Shown: positions 42,461 to 53,295, numbered from the stretch's first letter. The stretch: 64,000 nucleotides of DNA from Pseudomonas fulva (GCF_015680705.1 NZ_JADNYP010000020.1:17781-81780); one strand, 5' to 3'. The notes: generated from the letters alone by a model not told the origin. Translations and numbers: made by a program.

Positions 42461-42982
42461 GTGGGTATTCCTTGCCATTTCGCCCTGTTCGACCTGCAGC
42501 CTGACTTTCGTCTGGACCTCGACAAGCTCGCTTCGCGTTATCGCGAACTGGCCCGCGAGGTGCACCCGGACCGCTTCGTCGACGCCTCCGAGCATGAGCA
42601 GCGGGTCGCCCTCGAGCGATCGGCCGCGCTCAACGAAGCCTACCAGACCCTGCGCAGCCCTTCGCGTCGCGCCCGCTACTTGCTGTCCATCAGCGGGCAC
42701 GCGGTGCCCCAGGAAGTCACGGTCCACGATCCGGACTTCCTGATGCAGCAGATGCAGTGGCGCGAGGAGCTCGAAGAGTTGCAGGACGAAGCCGACCTGG
42801 ACGGTGTCGCGTTGTTCAAGCGACGCCTCAGGCAGGCGCAGGACACGTTGAACGACGATTTTGCCGCTTGTTGGGATGACTCTGCGCGGCGTGACCAGGC
42901 CGAGCGCCTGATGCGCCGCATGCAGTTTCTCGACAAGCTCGCCCAAGAAGTGCGCCAACTGGAAGAGCGCCTCGACGATTAA
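42461..42982 (+). CDS. hscB: Fe-S co-chaperone HscB (Hsc20)
   Basis: A 173-residue J-protein that brings IscU to HscA. The J-domain occupies residues 1-75 with HPD at 35-37, and the C-terminal three-helix bundle binds IscU. The start is GTG 42461, eight bases after the iscA stop, because the protein then begins MGIPCHFALFDLQ as in relatives; no ATG is available there. Confidence 0.96.
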   Translation: MGIPCHFALFDLQPDFRLDLDKLASRYRELAREVHPDRFVDASEHEQRVALERSAALNEAYQTLRSPSRRARYLLSISGHAVPQEVTVHDPDFLMQQMQWREELEELQDEADLDGVALFKRRLRQAQDTLNDDFAACWDDSARRDQAERLMRRMQFLDKLAQEVRQLEERLDD

Positions 42983-43024
42983 CCCGGCGTCGACCGTGAG
43001 GACGCCTAAGGTACTCAGATAAGC

Positions 43025-44887
43025 ATGGCCCTACTGCAGATCGCCGAACCCGGTCAGACCCCCCAGCCGCACCAGCGTCGCCTGGCGGTGGGGATCGACC
43101 TGGGCACCACCAATTCCCTGGTCGCCGCGGTACGCAGCGGCCGCAGCGAGCCGCTGCCGGATGCATCGGGCAATGTCATCCTGCCTTCGGCCGTGCGCTA
43201 CCTCGAGGGTCGCAGCGAGGTCGGCCTCGCCGCGCGCGAAGCGGCGTCCCAGGATCCGTTGAACACCATCCTGTCGGTCAAGCGCCTGATGGGGCGCGGC
43301 CTGGCCGACGTCAAGCAGCTGGGCGAGCAGCTGCCGTATCGCTTCCTCGGGGGCGAATCGCACATGCCGTTCATCGACACCGTCCAAGGTCCGAAGAGCC
43401 CGGTGGAGGTGTCTGCGGACATCCTCCGTGCCCTGCGTCAGCGCGCCGAGCAGACCCTGGGCGGCGAGCTGGTCGGGGCGGTCATCACCGTGCCGGCCTA
43501 TTTCGATGACGCCCAGCGCCAGGCGACCAAGGATGCCGCGCGCCTTGCCGGCCTCGATGTCCTGCGGCTGCTCAACGAGCCGACCGCGGCTGCCGTGGCC
43601 TATGGCCTGGACCAGAATGCCGAAGGGCTCGTGGCGATCTACGACCTCGGCGGCGGCACCTTCGATATCTCCATCCTGCGCCTGACCGCCGGCGTCTTCG
43701 AGGTATTGGCCACCGGCGGCGACACGGCGCTCGGGGGCGATGACTTCGACCATGCCATCGCCAGCTGGATCATCGACCAGGCCGGCCTGTCCGCCGACCT
43801 CGACCCGGCCACGCAGCGCGAGCTGCTGCAAACCGCCTGCGCGGCCAAGCAGGCGCTGACCGATGTCGAGTCGGTCATGGTCGGTCATGCTGGCTGGCAG
43901 GGCGAGTTGAGCCGCGCGGCCTTCGAAGCCATGATCGAGCCGCTGGTCGCCCGCAGCCTCAAGGCCTGCCGGCGCGCGGTGCGTGACAGCGGCGTGGAAC
44001 TCGAGGACGTGCGCGAGGTGGTCATGGTCGGCGGTTCGACCCGCGTGCCGCGCGTGCGCGAGGCGGTCGGCGCGCTGTTCGGGCGCACGCCACTGACCTC
44101 CATCGACCCGGACCAGGTAGTCGCCATCGGCGCTGCGATCCAGGCCGATGCCCTGGCTGGCAATCGTCGTGAAGGGGGCGAACTGCTCCTGCTCGACGTG
44201 ATCCCGCTGTCGCTGGGGCTCGAGACCATGGGCGGGCTGATGGAAAAGATCATTCCGCGCAACACCACCATTCCAGTGGCGCGAGCCCAGGAATTCACCA
44301 CCTACAAGGATGGCCAGTCGGCCATGATGATCCATGTGCTGCAGGGCGAGCGCGAGCTGGTCGCCGACTGCCGCTCGCTGGCGCGCTTCGAATTGCGTGG
44401 CATTCCACCGATGGTCGCCGGTGCCGCGAAGATCCGCGTGACCTTCCAGGTCGACGCCGACGGCCTGCTCGGGGTCGCGGCTCGTGAAGTCACCTCCGGC
44501 GTGGAGGCCAGCATCCAGGTGAAGCCCTCCTATGGCCTGACCGATGGCGAGATCGCCCGCATGCTCAAGGATTCGTTCGAGCATGCCGGGAGCGACAAGC
44601 AGCTGCGCCAGCTGCGCGAGCACCAGGTCGACGCCGAGCGGTTGCTCGAGGCCGTGCAGGGCGCCCTGGAGGCCGACGGCGATCGCCTGCTCGATGCCGA
44701 AGAGCGCCAGGCCATCGAACTGCAGATGCAGGAGCTGCGTGATTTGCTTGCCGGCACCGATGGTCCTGCCATCGAGCAACAGACCAGGCGTCTGTCGCAA
44801 GTGACCGATGCTTTTGCCGCCCGTCGCCTTGATTCGACGGTCAAAGCCGCACTGGCCGGGCGCAACCTGAATGAGATCGAGGAGTAA
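43025..44887 (+). CDS. hscA: Fe-S cluster assembly chaperone HscA
   Basis: A 620-residue Hsp70-class chaperone specialised for the IscU LPPVK motif. The nucleotide-binding domain shows GIDLGTTNSLVAAV (residues 23-36) and IYDLGGGTFDISIL. The substrate-binding domain begins near residue 390 (LLLDVIPLSLGLETMGG). It drives cluster release from IscU with HscB. Confidence 0.97.
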   Translation: MALLQIAEPGQTPQPHQRRLAVGIDLGTTNSLVAAVRSGRSEPLPDASGNVILPSAVRYLEGRSEVGLAAREAASQDPLNTILSVKRLMGRGLADVKQLGEQLPYRFLGGESHMPFIDTVQGPKSPVEVSADILRALRQRAEQTLGGELVGAVITVPAYFDDAQRQATKDAARLAGLDVLRLLNEPTAAAVAYGLDQNAEGLVAIYDLGGGTFDISILRLTAGVFEVLATGGDTALGGDDFDHAIASWIIDQAGLSADLDPATQRELLQTACAAKQALTDVESVMVGHAGWQGELSRAAFEAMIEPLVARSLKACRRAVRDSGVELEDVREVVMVGGSTRVPRVREAVGALFGRTPLTSIDPDQVVAIGAAIQADALAGNRREGGELLLLDVIPLSLGLETMGGLMEKIIPRNTTIPVARAQEFTTYKDGQSAMMIHVLQGERELVADCRSLARFELRGIPPMVAGAAKIRVTFQVDADGLLGVAAREVTSGVEASIQVKPSYGLTDGEIARMLKDSFEHAGSDKQLRQLREHQVDAERLLEAVQGALEADGDRLLDAEERQAIELQMQELRDLLAGTDGPAIEQQTRRLSQVTDAFAARRLDSTVKAALAGRNLNEIEE

Positions 44888-44890
44888 CCG

Positions 44891-45232
44891 ATGCCCCAGG
44901 TGATTTTCCTGCCGCACGAAAAGTTCTGCCCGGACGGGCTGGTGGTGGAGGTGGAGCCGGGTACCAATATCCTGGAACTGGCCCACGAGCACCACATCGA
45001 GATGGAAAGCGCGTGCGGCGGTGTCTGTGCCTGCACCACCTGTCATTGCATCATCCGCAAGGGCTTCGACTCCATCGAGGAGGCCGACGAACTCGAGGAA
45101 GACATGCTGGACAAGGCCTGGGGGCTGGAAGCTCAGTCGCGCTTGGCCTGCCAGGTGCTGGTCGGCGACCAGGACCTGACCATCGAGATTCCCAAGTATT
45201 CGCTCAACCACGCCGCCGAGGCGCCGCATTGA
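44891..45232 (+). CDS. fdx: ISC-type [2Fe-2S] ferredoxin Fdx
   Basis: A 113-residue adrenodoxin-type ferredoxin giving electrons during cluster assembly. The ligands Cys42, Cys48, Cys51 and Cys87 are all present; an additional Cys46 and Cys53 are common in this clade. It starts 3 bases after hscA and is followed by iscX 14 bases later. Confidence 0.97.
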   Translation: MPQVIFLPHEKFCPDGLVVEVEPGTNILELAHEHHIEMESACGGVCACTTCHCIIRKGFDSIEEADELEEDMLDKAWGLEAQSRLACQVLVGDQDLTIEIPKYSLNHAAEAPH

Positions 45233-45246
45233 GGCAGGAGCCGCTC

Positions 45247-45447
45247 ATGAGTCTGAAGTGGGTCGATGTACTCGAAATCGCCATCCAGCTGGCCGAGAGC
45301 AAGCCGGAAGTCGATCCTCGCTACCTGAATTTCGTCGAGCTGCATCGTTGGGTCCTGGCGCTGCCGGAGTTCAGCGACGACCCGCAGCGTGGCGGCGAGA
45401 AGGTCCTGGAAGCGATCCAGGCAGCCTGGATCGACGAGCTCGACTGA
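45247..45447 (+). CDS. iscX: Fe-S assembly protein IscX
   Basis: A 66-residue acidic helical protein (WVDVLEIAIQLAES, then WIDELD at the end). IscX binds IscS and iron and modulates cluster synthesis. It is the last gene of the isc operon, with a ribosome site GGCAGGAG upstream; a hairpin then follows at 45476-45507. Confidence 0.96.
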   Translation: MSLKWVDVLEIAIQLAESKPEVDPRYLNFVELHRWVLALPEFSDDPQRGGEKVLEAIQAAWIDELD

Positions 45448-45460
45448 AGCGCGCTGCAGG

Positions 45461-45507
45461 TTAGGCAATCCCCAGGAACCCGCGTATAATCCGCGGGTTC
45501 AATTTTT
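45461..45507 (+). promoter_or_regulatory. Combined ndk promoter and terminator-like hairpin
   Basis: GAACCCGCG (45476-45484) and CGCGGGTTC (45492-45500) form a perfect 9-bp stem whose 7-base loop is TATAATC. TATAAT at 45485-45490 is a perfect -10, with a weak -35 (TTAGGC, 45461-45466) 18 bases upstream. AATTTTT follows the stem. One sequence can thus end isc transcription and start ndk transcription. Confidence 0.6.
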
Positions 45508-45534
45508 CGCAACACTCAAATTCCGGAGTTTCCA

Positions 45535-45966
45535 ATGGCTGTTCAACGTACCTTCTCCATCATCAAGCCCGACGCAGTTGCCAAGAACGTCATCGGCAAG
45601 ATCACCACTCGCTTCGAAGAAGCCGGCCTGCGCGTCGTCGCCTCGAAGATGAAGCAGCTGTCCAAGGCCGAGGCCGAAGGTTTCTACGCCGAGCACAAGG
45701 AGCGTGGCTTCTTTGCTGATCTGGTCGCCTTCATGACTTCCGGTCCGGTCATCGTCCAGGTGCTGGAAGGCGAGAACGCCGTCCTGAAGAACCGCGAGCT
45801 GATGGGCGCCACCAACCCGAAGGAAGCTGCCGCCGGCACCATCCGCGCCGACTTCGCCGTCTCCATCGACGAGAACGCCGTCCACGGTTCCGACTCGGAA
45901 GCTTCGGCTGCCCGCGAAATCGCTTACTTCTTCTCCGCTACCGAGCTGTGCGACCGCATTCGCTAA
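45535..45966 (+). CDS. ndk: Nucleoside diphosphate kinase
   Basis: A 143-residue NDK balancing NTP pools. Catalytic His117 is in ENAVHGSDS, and the Kpn-loop region and GATNPKEAAAGTIRADF are conserved. It is likely transcribed from the hairpin-embedded promoter at 45461-45507. rlmN follows 24 bases after it. Confidence 0.97.
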   Translation: MAVQRTFSIIKPDAVAKNVIGKITTRFEEAGLRVVASKMKQLSKAEAEGFYAEHKERGFFADLVAFMTSGPVIVQVLEGENAVLKNRELMGATNPKEAAAGTIRADFAVSIDENAVHGSDSEASAAREIAYFFSATELCDRIR

Positions 45967-45990
45967 GCGAACAGGGTCCTGGGTGATTCC

Positions 45991-47136
45991 ATGAGTGACA
46001 TGACTGGCAAGATCAACCTGCTGGGCCTGACCCAGCCGGAAATGGAAAAATTCTTCGAGTCGATCGGGGAGAAGCGTTTTCGTGCCGGCCAGGTCATGAA
46101 ATGGATTCACCACTTCGGCGTCGACGATTTCGACGCCATGACCAATGTCGGCAAGGCCCTGCGCGAAAAGCTCAAGGGCGTTGCCGAGATTCGCGCGCCG
46201 GAAGTGGTCAGCGAAGACATTTCCGCCGACGGCACGCGCAAGTGGGTGGTCCGGGTCGCCTCGGGCAGCTGCGTCGAGACCGTCTACATCCCCACCGACG
46301 ACCGCGGTACCCTCTGCGTCTCGTCCCAGGCCGGCTGTGCCCTGGACTGCAGTTTCTGCTCCACCGGCAAGCAAGGCTTCAACAGCAACCTCACCGCCGC
46401 CGAAGTGATCGGCCAGGTGTGGGTGGCGAACAAGTCCTTCGGGACCGTCCCGGCCAAGATCGACCGCGCCATCACCAACGTGGTCATGATGGGCATGGGC
46501 GAACCCCTGCTGAATTTCGACAATGTCGTGGCCGCCATGCAGATCATGATGGATGACCTGGGCTACGGCATCTCCAAGCGTCGCGTCACCTTGTCCACCT
46601 CGGGCGTGGTGCCGATGATCGACGAGCTGGCCAAGCATATCGATGTATCCCTGGCGCTCTCGCTGCACGCGCCGAACGACGAGCTGCGCAACCAGCTGGT
46701 GCCGATCAATCGGAAATACCCGCTCAAGGTCCTGCTCGAGTCGTGCATGCGCTACATGTCCACCCTGGGGGGCAAGCGCGTGCTCACCGTCGAGTACACC
46801 CTGCTCAAGGACATCAACGACCAGCCGCAGCATGCCGCCGAGCTGATCGAGCTGTTGCGCGACGTGCCGTGCAAGATCAACCTGATTCCGTTCAACCCGT
46901 TCCCCCACTCGGGCTACGAGCGGCCGAGCAACAATGCGATCCGCCGTTTCCAGGACCTGTTGCATCACGGTGGTTTCAACGTGACCACGCGCACCACCCG
47001 TGGCGAAGACATCGATGCCGCCTGCGGCCAGCTCGTCGGCCAGGTCATGGACCGTACGCGGCGCAGCGAGCGCTACATCGCCGTGCGTCAGCTCGATGCC
47101 GATGCTCAAGTGCGTGACGGCTCCATGGGCAACTGA
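45991..47136 (+). CDS. rlmN: Dual-specificity 23S rRNA/tRNA methyltransferase RlmN
   Basis: A 381-residue radical-SAM enzyme methylating A2503 of 23S rRNA and A37 of some tRNAs. The [4Fe-4S] ligands are Cys116, Cys120 and Cys123 (C-x3-C-x2-C), followed by FCSTGKQGF. The C-terminal part carries TTRTTRGEDIDAACGQL with the conserved acceptor Cys. It heads the rlmN-pilF-rodZ-ispG-hisS run. Confidence 0.97.
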   Translation: MSDMTGKINLLGLTQPEMEKFFESIGEKRFRAGQVMKWIHHFGVDDFDAMTNVGKALREKLKGVAEIRAPEVVSEDISADGTRKWVVRVASGSCVETVYIPTDDRGTLCVSSQAGCALDCSFCSTGKQGFNSNLTAAEVIGQVWVANKSFGTVPAKIDRAITNVVMMGMGEPLLNFDNVVAAMQIMMDDLGYGISKRRVTLSTSGVVPMIDELAKHIDVSLALSLHAPNDELRNQLVPINRKYPLKVLLESCMRYMSTLGGKRVLTVEYTLLKDINDQPQHAAELIELLRDVPCKINLIPFNPFPHSGYERPSNNAIRRFQDLLHHGGFNVTTRTTRGEDIDAACGQLVGQVMDRTRRSERYIAVRQLDADAQVRDGSMGN

Positions 47137-47150
47137 CGAGCATCCTGCCA

Positions 47151-47912
47151 ATGAGCCTGCGCGCCACGCTGTCGATCCTGTCGCTTTCGCTGCTGGCCGG
47201 CTGTGTCTCCAGCGGCGCGCTCGATCCGTTGGCCAGCCGCCAGGGCAGGGCACAGGCTGGCCAGGCCTATGTGCAGTTGGGGCTCGGTTATTTGCAACAA
47301 GGCATGACGCAGCGCGCGAAGATCCCGCTCGGCCAGGCCCTGGCCCTGGATCCCGGCAATGCCGATGCGCATGCCGCGCTGGCCCTGGTCCTGCAGGCGC
47401 AGGGCGAGCCCGAAGCCGCCGAAGGGCACTTCCTCAAGGCGCTCGCGCAACGCCCTGACGACCCGAAGATTCGCAACAACTACGGCAGCTTCCTCTATGC
47501 TCGTGGAGATTTTCTCCAGGCCGAGCAGATGTTTCGCCAAGCAGCAGCCGATACCCTGTATCCTGAGCGTTCGCAGGTGCATGGCAACCTGGGTGCCACG
47601 CTCCTGAAGCTGGGACGTCGGCAGGAGGCACGCGAACAGCTCGAACGTGCCCTTGCGCTCGATCCGTACCAGCCTCGAGCCTTGCTCGGTCTGGCCCAGT
47701 GGCATTTCGAGGATGGCCAGCCGGCATTGGCAAGCACTTTCCACCAGCGATTCCATCAGGTGGCCGAACCGGATGCGCGCAGCCTGCTGCTGGGCAGCCG
47801 CCTGGCGCGAGCGCTGGGCGACCGAAGCGACCTGGCCGAACAGGGCCAGCACTTACAACGACTCTATCCCGGTACGCCGGAATATCAGCAATACCTGTCG
47901 GAGCAACGATGA
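47151..47912 (+). CDS. pilF: Type IV pilus pilotin lipoprotein PilF/PilW
   Basis: A 253-residue outer-membrane lipoprotein with lipobox LAGC (Cys18) and about six TPR repeats (for example YVQLGLGYLQQGM and IRNNYGSFLYARG). PilF pilots PilQ secretin assembly in Pseudomonas. It lies 14 bases after rlmN, and its TGA overlaps the rodZ ATG. Confidence 0.94.
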   Translation: MSLRATLSILSLSLLAGCVSSGALDPLASRQGRAQAGQAYVQLGLGYLQQGMTQRAKIPLGQALALDPGNADAHAALALVLQAQGEPEAAEGHFLKALAQRPDDPKIRNNYGSFLYARGDFLQAEQMFRQAAADTLYPERSQVHGNLGATLLKLGRRQEAREQLERALALDPYQPRALLGLAQWHFEDGQPALASTFHQRFHQVAEPDARSLLLGSRLARALGDRSDLAEQGQHLQRLYPGTPEYQQYLSEQR

Positions 47913-48928
47913 AAGCCGCGCATTCCGAAGTAGCAGCAGCGCCTGGCCAGAATCCCGGTGAACTCCTGCGCCAGGCCCGCGAAAGCCGGGAATGGACACA
48001 GGCCGAGGTGGCCCGCAAGCTCAACCTGACCGTCAGTTCGTTGAACAATCTCGAGACCGGCGCTTTCGACAAGCTGCCTGGCCATACCTTCGCCCGCGGC
48101 TACATCCGCGCCTACGCAAAGCTGCTGGGTGTGGACCAGGCGCCACTGGTCGAGGCGTTCGACCGGTATACCGGCACCCACGCCCAAGGCAGCGAAGTCC
48201 ACTCGCTGGGGCGAATCGAAGAGCCGATCCGCCTGTCCCACAACATCCTGCGCGGGGTCAGCCTGTTGCTGCTGCTGGTGCTGGTCGGCGGTGGCTTCTT
48301 CTGGTGGCAGGACCAGAGCAGCACGCGTGGCAAGGACCTGACACGCATGGCCCTGGAGCATGTCGAGGTCGAGAGTGCCGACGGCACCACCCAGATCCAT
48401 CCGCTGGACGAGCCGGAAGACCAGGCCGTGAGCGCCGGCCAGCAGCCTGAAAGCGCGCCGCTGGCACTCGAGGCGTCGCCGGCTGGCGGCAGCCCGGGCG
48501 AGGCGAGCGGAGCCGGCGATGCCCCTGCGCCACCGGCAAATACGGCCTCGCCAGCCCCATCGGCCAGCCCTTCGCTGCCGCCCGCCACGGCTCCGCTCGC
48601 CGTCGCGCCCGCGCCCACTGCAGCCGGCACCGGCAGCGCGGCTCCCGCCGGCGCTACCACGCCGGCCGCCGACGCCGTACCGGCCGGTGCCGGGCAACTG
48701 AGCATCCAGTTCTCCGCCGACTGCTGGACCCAGGTCACGGACGGTAACGGCAAGGTGCTGTTCAGTGCCGTCAAGCGCAAGGGCGATCGCCTGGACCTGA
48801 CCGGCAAGCCGCCGTTCGCGGTGCGCCTGGGCTTCGCCCGGGGCGCCCAGGTCAGCTACAACGGCCAGGCGGTCGACGTCGCCCCATTCACAAGCGGGCA
48901 AACCGCTCGCCTCAAGCTGGGACAGTAA
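47909..48928 (+). CDS. rodZ: Cell-shape protein RodZ
   Basis: A 339-residue cytoskeletal protein linking MreB to the wall machinery. The N-terminal HTH is at residues 18-85 (LLRQARESREWTQAEVARKL). A single membrane helix (GVSLLLLLVLVGGGFFWW) lies near 115-132. A periplasmic Pro/Ala-rich linker spans about 180-260, followed by a C-terminal beta domain (DUF4115). ATG 47909 overlaps the pilF stop. Confidence 0.95.
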   Translation: MKAAHSEVAAAPGQNPGELLRQARESREWTQAEVARKLNLTVSSLNNLETGAFDKLPGHTFARGYIRAYAKLLGVDQAPLVEAFDRYTGTHAQGSEVHSLGRIEEPIRLSHNILRGVSLLLLLVLVGGGFFWWQDQSSTRGKDLTRMALEHVEVESADGTTQIHPLDEPEDQAVSAGQQPESAPLALEASPAGGSPGEASGAGDAPAPPANTASPAPSASPSLPPATAPLAVAPAPTAAGTGSAAPAGATTPAADAVPAGAGQLSIQFSADCWTQVTDGNGKVLFSAVKRKGDRLDLTGKPPFAVRLGFARGAQVSYNGQAVDVAPFTSGQTARLKLGQ

Positions 48929-48931
48929 TCC

Positions 48932-50041
48932 ATGCACGGTGAATCTCCGATCAAGCGTCGTGAATCCCGAAAGATCTGGGTCGGCAATGTACCGGTAGGT
49001 GGCGATGCGCCCATCTCGGTGCAGAGCATGACCAACACCGACACCAACGACGTCGAGGCCACCGTCGCGCAGATCCAGCGCCTGGTGGATGCCGGCGTCG
49101 ACATTGTCCGCGTCTCGGTACCGGACATGGACGCCGCCGAGGCTTTCGGTCGCATCAAGCAGCGCGTTGCCGTACCGCTGGTGGCGGACATCCATTTCGA
49201 CTACCGCATCGCGCTGCGGGTGGCCGAGCTGGGCGTCGACTGCCTGCGCATCAACCCCGGCAACATCGGCCGCGAGGACCGCGTGCGCGCCGTGGTCGAC
49301 GCCGCGCGTGATCGCGGCATCCCGATCCGTATCGGCGTCAATGCCGGCTCCCTGGAAAAGGACCTGCAGAAGAAGTATGGCGAACCGACCCCGGCGGCGC
49401 TGGTCGAGTCGGCGCTGCGGCACGTGGAGCACCTGGATCGCCTGGACTTCCAGGACTTCAAGGTCAGCGTGAAGGCGTCCGACGTGTTCATGGCCGTGGA
49501 AGCCTATCGGCAGCTGGCCGGGCAGATCGTGCAGCCCCTGCACCTGGGCATCACCGAAGCCGGCGGCCTGCGCTCGGGGACGGTGAAATCCGCCGTGGGC
49601 CTCGGTATGCTGCTGGCCGAAGGCATCGGCGACACCATCCGGATCTCGCTGGCCGCCGATCCGGTCGAGGAAGTCAAGGTCGGCTACGACATCCTCAAGT
49701 CGCTGCGCCTGCGCTCGCGCGGCATCAACTTCATCGCCTGCCCGAGCTGCTCGCGACAGAACTTCGACGTAGTCAAGACCATGAACGAGCTGGAAGGCCG
49801 CCTGGAGGACCTGCTGGTCCCGATGGACGTCGCCGTGATCGGCTGCGTGGTCAACGGGCCGGGTGAGGCCAAGGAGTCCCATGTAGGCCTGACCGGCGGT
49901 ACGCCGAACCTGGTCTACATCGACGGCAAGCCGTCGCAGAAACTCACCAATGACAACCTGGTCGACGAGCTGGAGAAGCTCATCCGCCAGAAAGCGGCCG
50001 AGAAGGCCGAGGCCGACGCGGCGTTGATCGTCCGCGGCTGA
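48932..50041 (+). CDS. ispG: (E)-4-hydroxy-3-methylbut-2-enyl-diphosphate synthase IspG
   Basis: A 369-residue [4Fe-4S] enzyme of the MEP isoprenoid pathway. The N-terminal TIM barrel contains VGGDAPISVQSMTNTDTNDV, and the C-terminal cluster domain has CPSCSRQNFD and CVVNGPGEAKESH. It begins 3 bases after rodZ. It draws on the isc products made nearby. Confidence 0.97.
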   Translation: MHGESPIKRRESRKIWVGNVPVGGDAPISVQSMTNTDTNDVEATVAQIQRLVDAGVDIVRVSVPDMDAAEAFGRIKQRVAVPLVADIHFDYRIALRVAELGVDCLRINPGNIGREDRVRAVVDAARDRGIPIRIGVNAGSLEKDLQKKYGEPTPAALVESALRHVEHLDRLDFQDFKVSVKASDVFMAVEAYRQLAGQIVQPLHLGITEAGGLRSGTVKSAVGLGMLLAEGIGDTIRISLAADPVEEVKVGYDILKSLRLRSRGINFIACPSCSRQNFDVVKTMNELEGRLEDLLVPMDVAVIGCVVNGPGEAKESHVGLTGGTPNLVYIDGKPSQKLTNDNLVDELEKLIRQKAAEKAEADAALIVRG

Positions 50042-50065
50042 CAGACAGATGCGTAAGGATTTTTC

Positions 50066-51355
<1,290 letters not shown>

Positions 51356-51394
51356 CGTGGTTGAACAGCCGAATTGCTGAAAAGGAGTATTGGG

Positions 51395-52036
51395 GTGTCG
51401 AGTACCGATGATGACCAGATGGCCGTGGCCAAGGACTGGTGGAACCGCAACGGCAAGCCGCTGGTAACCGGCGCGCTGCTGGCGGCGACGGTGGTGGTGG
51501 GCTGGCAAGCCTGGCACAAGTACCAGTCCAACCAGTCGCAAGGCGCCTCGGCCCTGTACCAGGCCCTGCTGGAAAGCTCGCTGACGCCTGCTGGTCAGCC
51601 GGATCCGACCCGGGTCGCCGAGCTGTCCGGCAAGCTCAAGAGCGAGTACGGCGGCACTGCCTATGCCCAGTACGGCAGCCTGTTCGTGGCCAAGGTGGCG
51701 GTCGACAGCGGCAAGCTGGACGACGCCGCGGCCGAGCTTCGGAGCGTGCTGGACAAGCCGGCCGACGTCACCCTGGGCGAGATTGCGCGCCAGCGCCTGG
51801 CACGTGTGCTGGCCGCACAGGGCAAGGCCGAGGAAGGCCTGAAGCTGCTCGACGGTGAAGCCGACAAGGCCTTCCAGGCCAGTCGCGAAGAGCTCAAGGG
51901 CGACCTGCTGGTACAGCTCGGTCGCGACGATGATGCCCATGGGGCCTACGAGAAAGCCAAGGCCGCGCTGTCCGACGACGCCGCGGTCGGTGGCCTGCAA
52001 CTGAAGCTGGATGACCTGGCCAAAGGGGACGCTTGA
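51395..52036 (+). CDS. yfgM: YfgM, ancillary SecYEG-associated protein
   Basis: A 213-residue single-pass protein: a short cytoplasmic tail, one helix (VTGALLAATVVVGWQAW, about residues 24-40), and a periplasmic TPR-like domain. In E. coli YfgM binds SecYEG and the chaperone PpiD. The start is GTG 51395 with AAGGAG at 51382-51387, giving MSSTDDDQMAVAKDWW. It overlaps neither neighbour; bamB begins two bases after its stop. Confidence 0.93.
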   Translation: MSSTDDDQMAVAKDWWNRNGKPLVTGALLAATVVVGWQAWHKYQSNQSQGASALYQALLESSLTPAGQPDPTRVAELSGKLKSEYGGTAYAQYGSLFVAKVAVDSGKLDDAAAELRSVLDKPADVTLGEIARQRLARVLAAQGKAEEGLKLLDGEADKAFQASREELKGDLLVQLGRDDDAHGAYEKAKAALSDDAAVGGLQLKLDDLAKGDA

Positions 52037-52037
52037 C

Positions 52038-53180
52038 GTGATCGGTTGGAAACAAGCAGCAGTGCTGGCCCTTGCCGTCCTGGCGGCGGGTTGCAGCAGC
52101 AACAGCAAGAAGGAACTGCCGCCGGCGGAGCTGACCCCCTTCACCGAGGAGGTCACGCTGACCAAGCAGTGGAGTCGTTCGATCGGCGATGGCCAGGGCA
52201 AGACCTACAACACCCTGGTCCCGGCCATCGAGAACGACCGTATCTACGCTTCGGACGTCAATGGGTTGGTCATGGCCCTGGACCGTGGCAATGGCGACGT
52301 GATCTGGAAGCAGGAGCTGGACCTGCCGGTTTCCGGAGCCGTGGGCGTTGGCTACGGGATGGTGATGCTTGGCACGCTCAAGGGCGAGGTGATCGCCCTG
52401 GATGCCACCGACGGCGAAGAGCGCTGGCGTTCGCGGGTGACCAGCGAAGTGCTGGCGCCACCTGCCACCAACGGCGACGTGGTCGTGGTGCAGACCCAGG
52501 ATGACCGCGTGATCGGCCTGGATGCCGCTACCGGTGAACGTCGCTGGATCTACGAAAGCACGCCGGCCGTCCTGACCTTGCGTGGCACCGGCGCGCCGAT
52601 CGTGACCAATCGCCTGGCCGTGGCCGGCTTGTCCAGCGGCAAGGTGATCGCCCTGGATACCCAAAATGGCGTGCCGGTATGGGAGGCGCGCGTAGCCGTG
52701 CCGCAAGGGCGTTCGGAGCTGGAACGGGTGGTCGACATCGATGGTGGCCTGCTGCTGTCCGGCGGCGTGATCTATGTCAGCACCTATCAGGGGCGTGTCG
52801 CCGCCCTGGACCTGGAAAGCGGTCGCTCGCTGTGGCAGCGTGATGCGTCCAGCTATGTGGGTGTCGCCCACGGCTTCGGCAACGTCTATGTGAGCCAGGC
52901 GTCCGGCACCGTCGAGGGCATCGACGAACGCTCCTCCAGCGCCTTGTGGAGCAACGATTCCATGGCGCGTCGCCAGCTGTCGGCGCCGGAAGTGTTCTCC
53001 AGCTATGTGGCCGTTGGCGACTTCGAAGGCTACCTGCATCTGTTGAGCCAGGTGGACGGTCGCTTCGTCGGTCGCGAGCGTATCGACAGCGATGGCTTGC
53101 GCGCCCGGCCCCTGGTGGTCGGCGACACCATCTACGTCTTTGGCAACAGCGGCAAGCTCGAGGCACTGACCATCCGCTGA
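52038..53180 (+). CDS. bamB: Outer-membrane assembly lipoprotein BamB
   Basis: A 380-residue lipoprotein with lipobox LAAGC (Cys19) and an eight-bladed PQQ-type beta-propeller (repeats such as NGLVMALDRGNGDVIW and VVVQTQDDRVIGLDAATG). It is part of the BAM complex that inserts outer-membrane proteins. The start is GTG 52038. It is the third consecutive gene with a GTG start. Confidence 0.95.
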   Translation: MIGWKQAAVLALAVLAAGCSSNSKKELPPAELTPFTEEVTLTKQWSRSIGDGQGKTYNTLVPAIENDRIYASDVNGLVMALDRGNGDVIWKQELDLPVSGAVGVGYGMVMLGTLKGEVIALDATDGEERWRSRVTSEVLAPPATNGDVVVVQTQDDRVIGLDAATGERRWIYESTPAVLTLRGTGAPIVTNRLAVAGLSSGKVIALDTQNGVPVWEARVAVPQGRSELERVVDIDGGLLLSGGVIYVSTYQGRVAALDLESGRSLWQRDASSYVGVAHGFGNVYVSQASGTVEGIDERSSSALWSNDSMARRQLSAPEVFSSYVAVGDFEGYLHLLSQVDGRFVGRERIDSDGLRARPLVVGDTIYVFGNSGKLEALTIR

Positions 53181-53238
53181 GGCTATGCTTGAGGCCGTGC
53201 TGGCCTCGGGCGGGTACCTTGGGTACCGCACGAACTCC

Positions 53239-53259
53239 GGCCGCTGCCTTGCAGCGGCC
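53239..53259 (+). terminator. Hairpin between bamB and der
   Basis: GGCCGCTG (53239-53246) and CAGCGGCC (53252-53259) form an 8-bp stem with a CCTTG loop, followed by TTTGCATTTT. Partial termination between bamB and der is plausible. Confidence 0.65.
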
Positions 53260-53295
53260 TTTGCATTTTCAAGAATTCAAGCATTGGAGAGCCGC

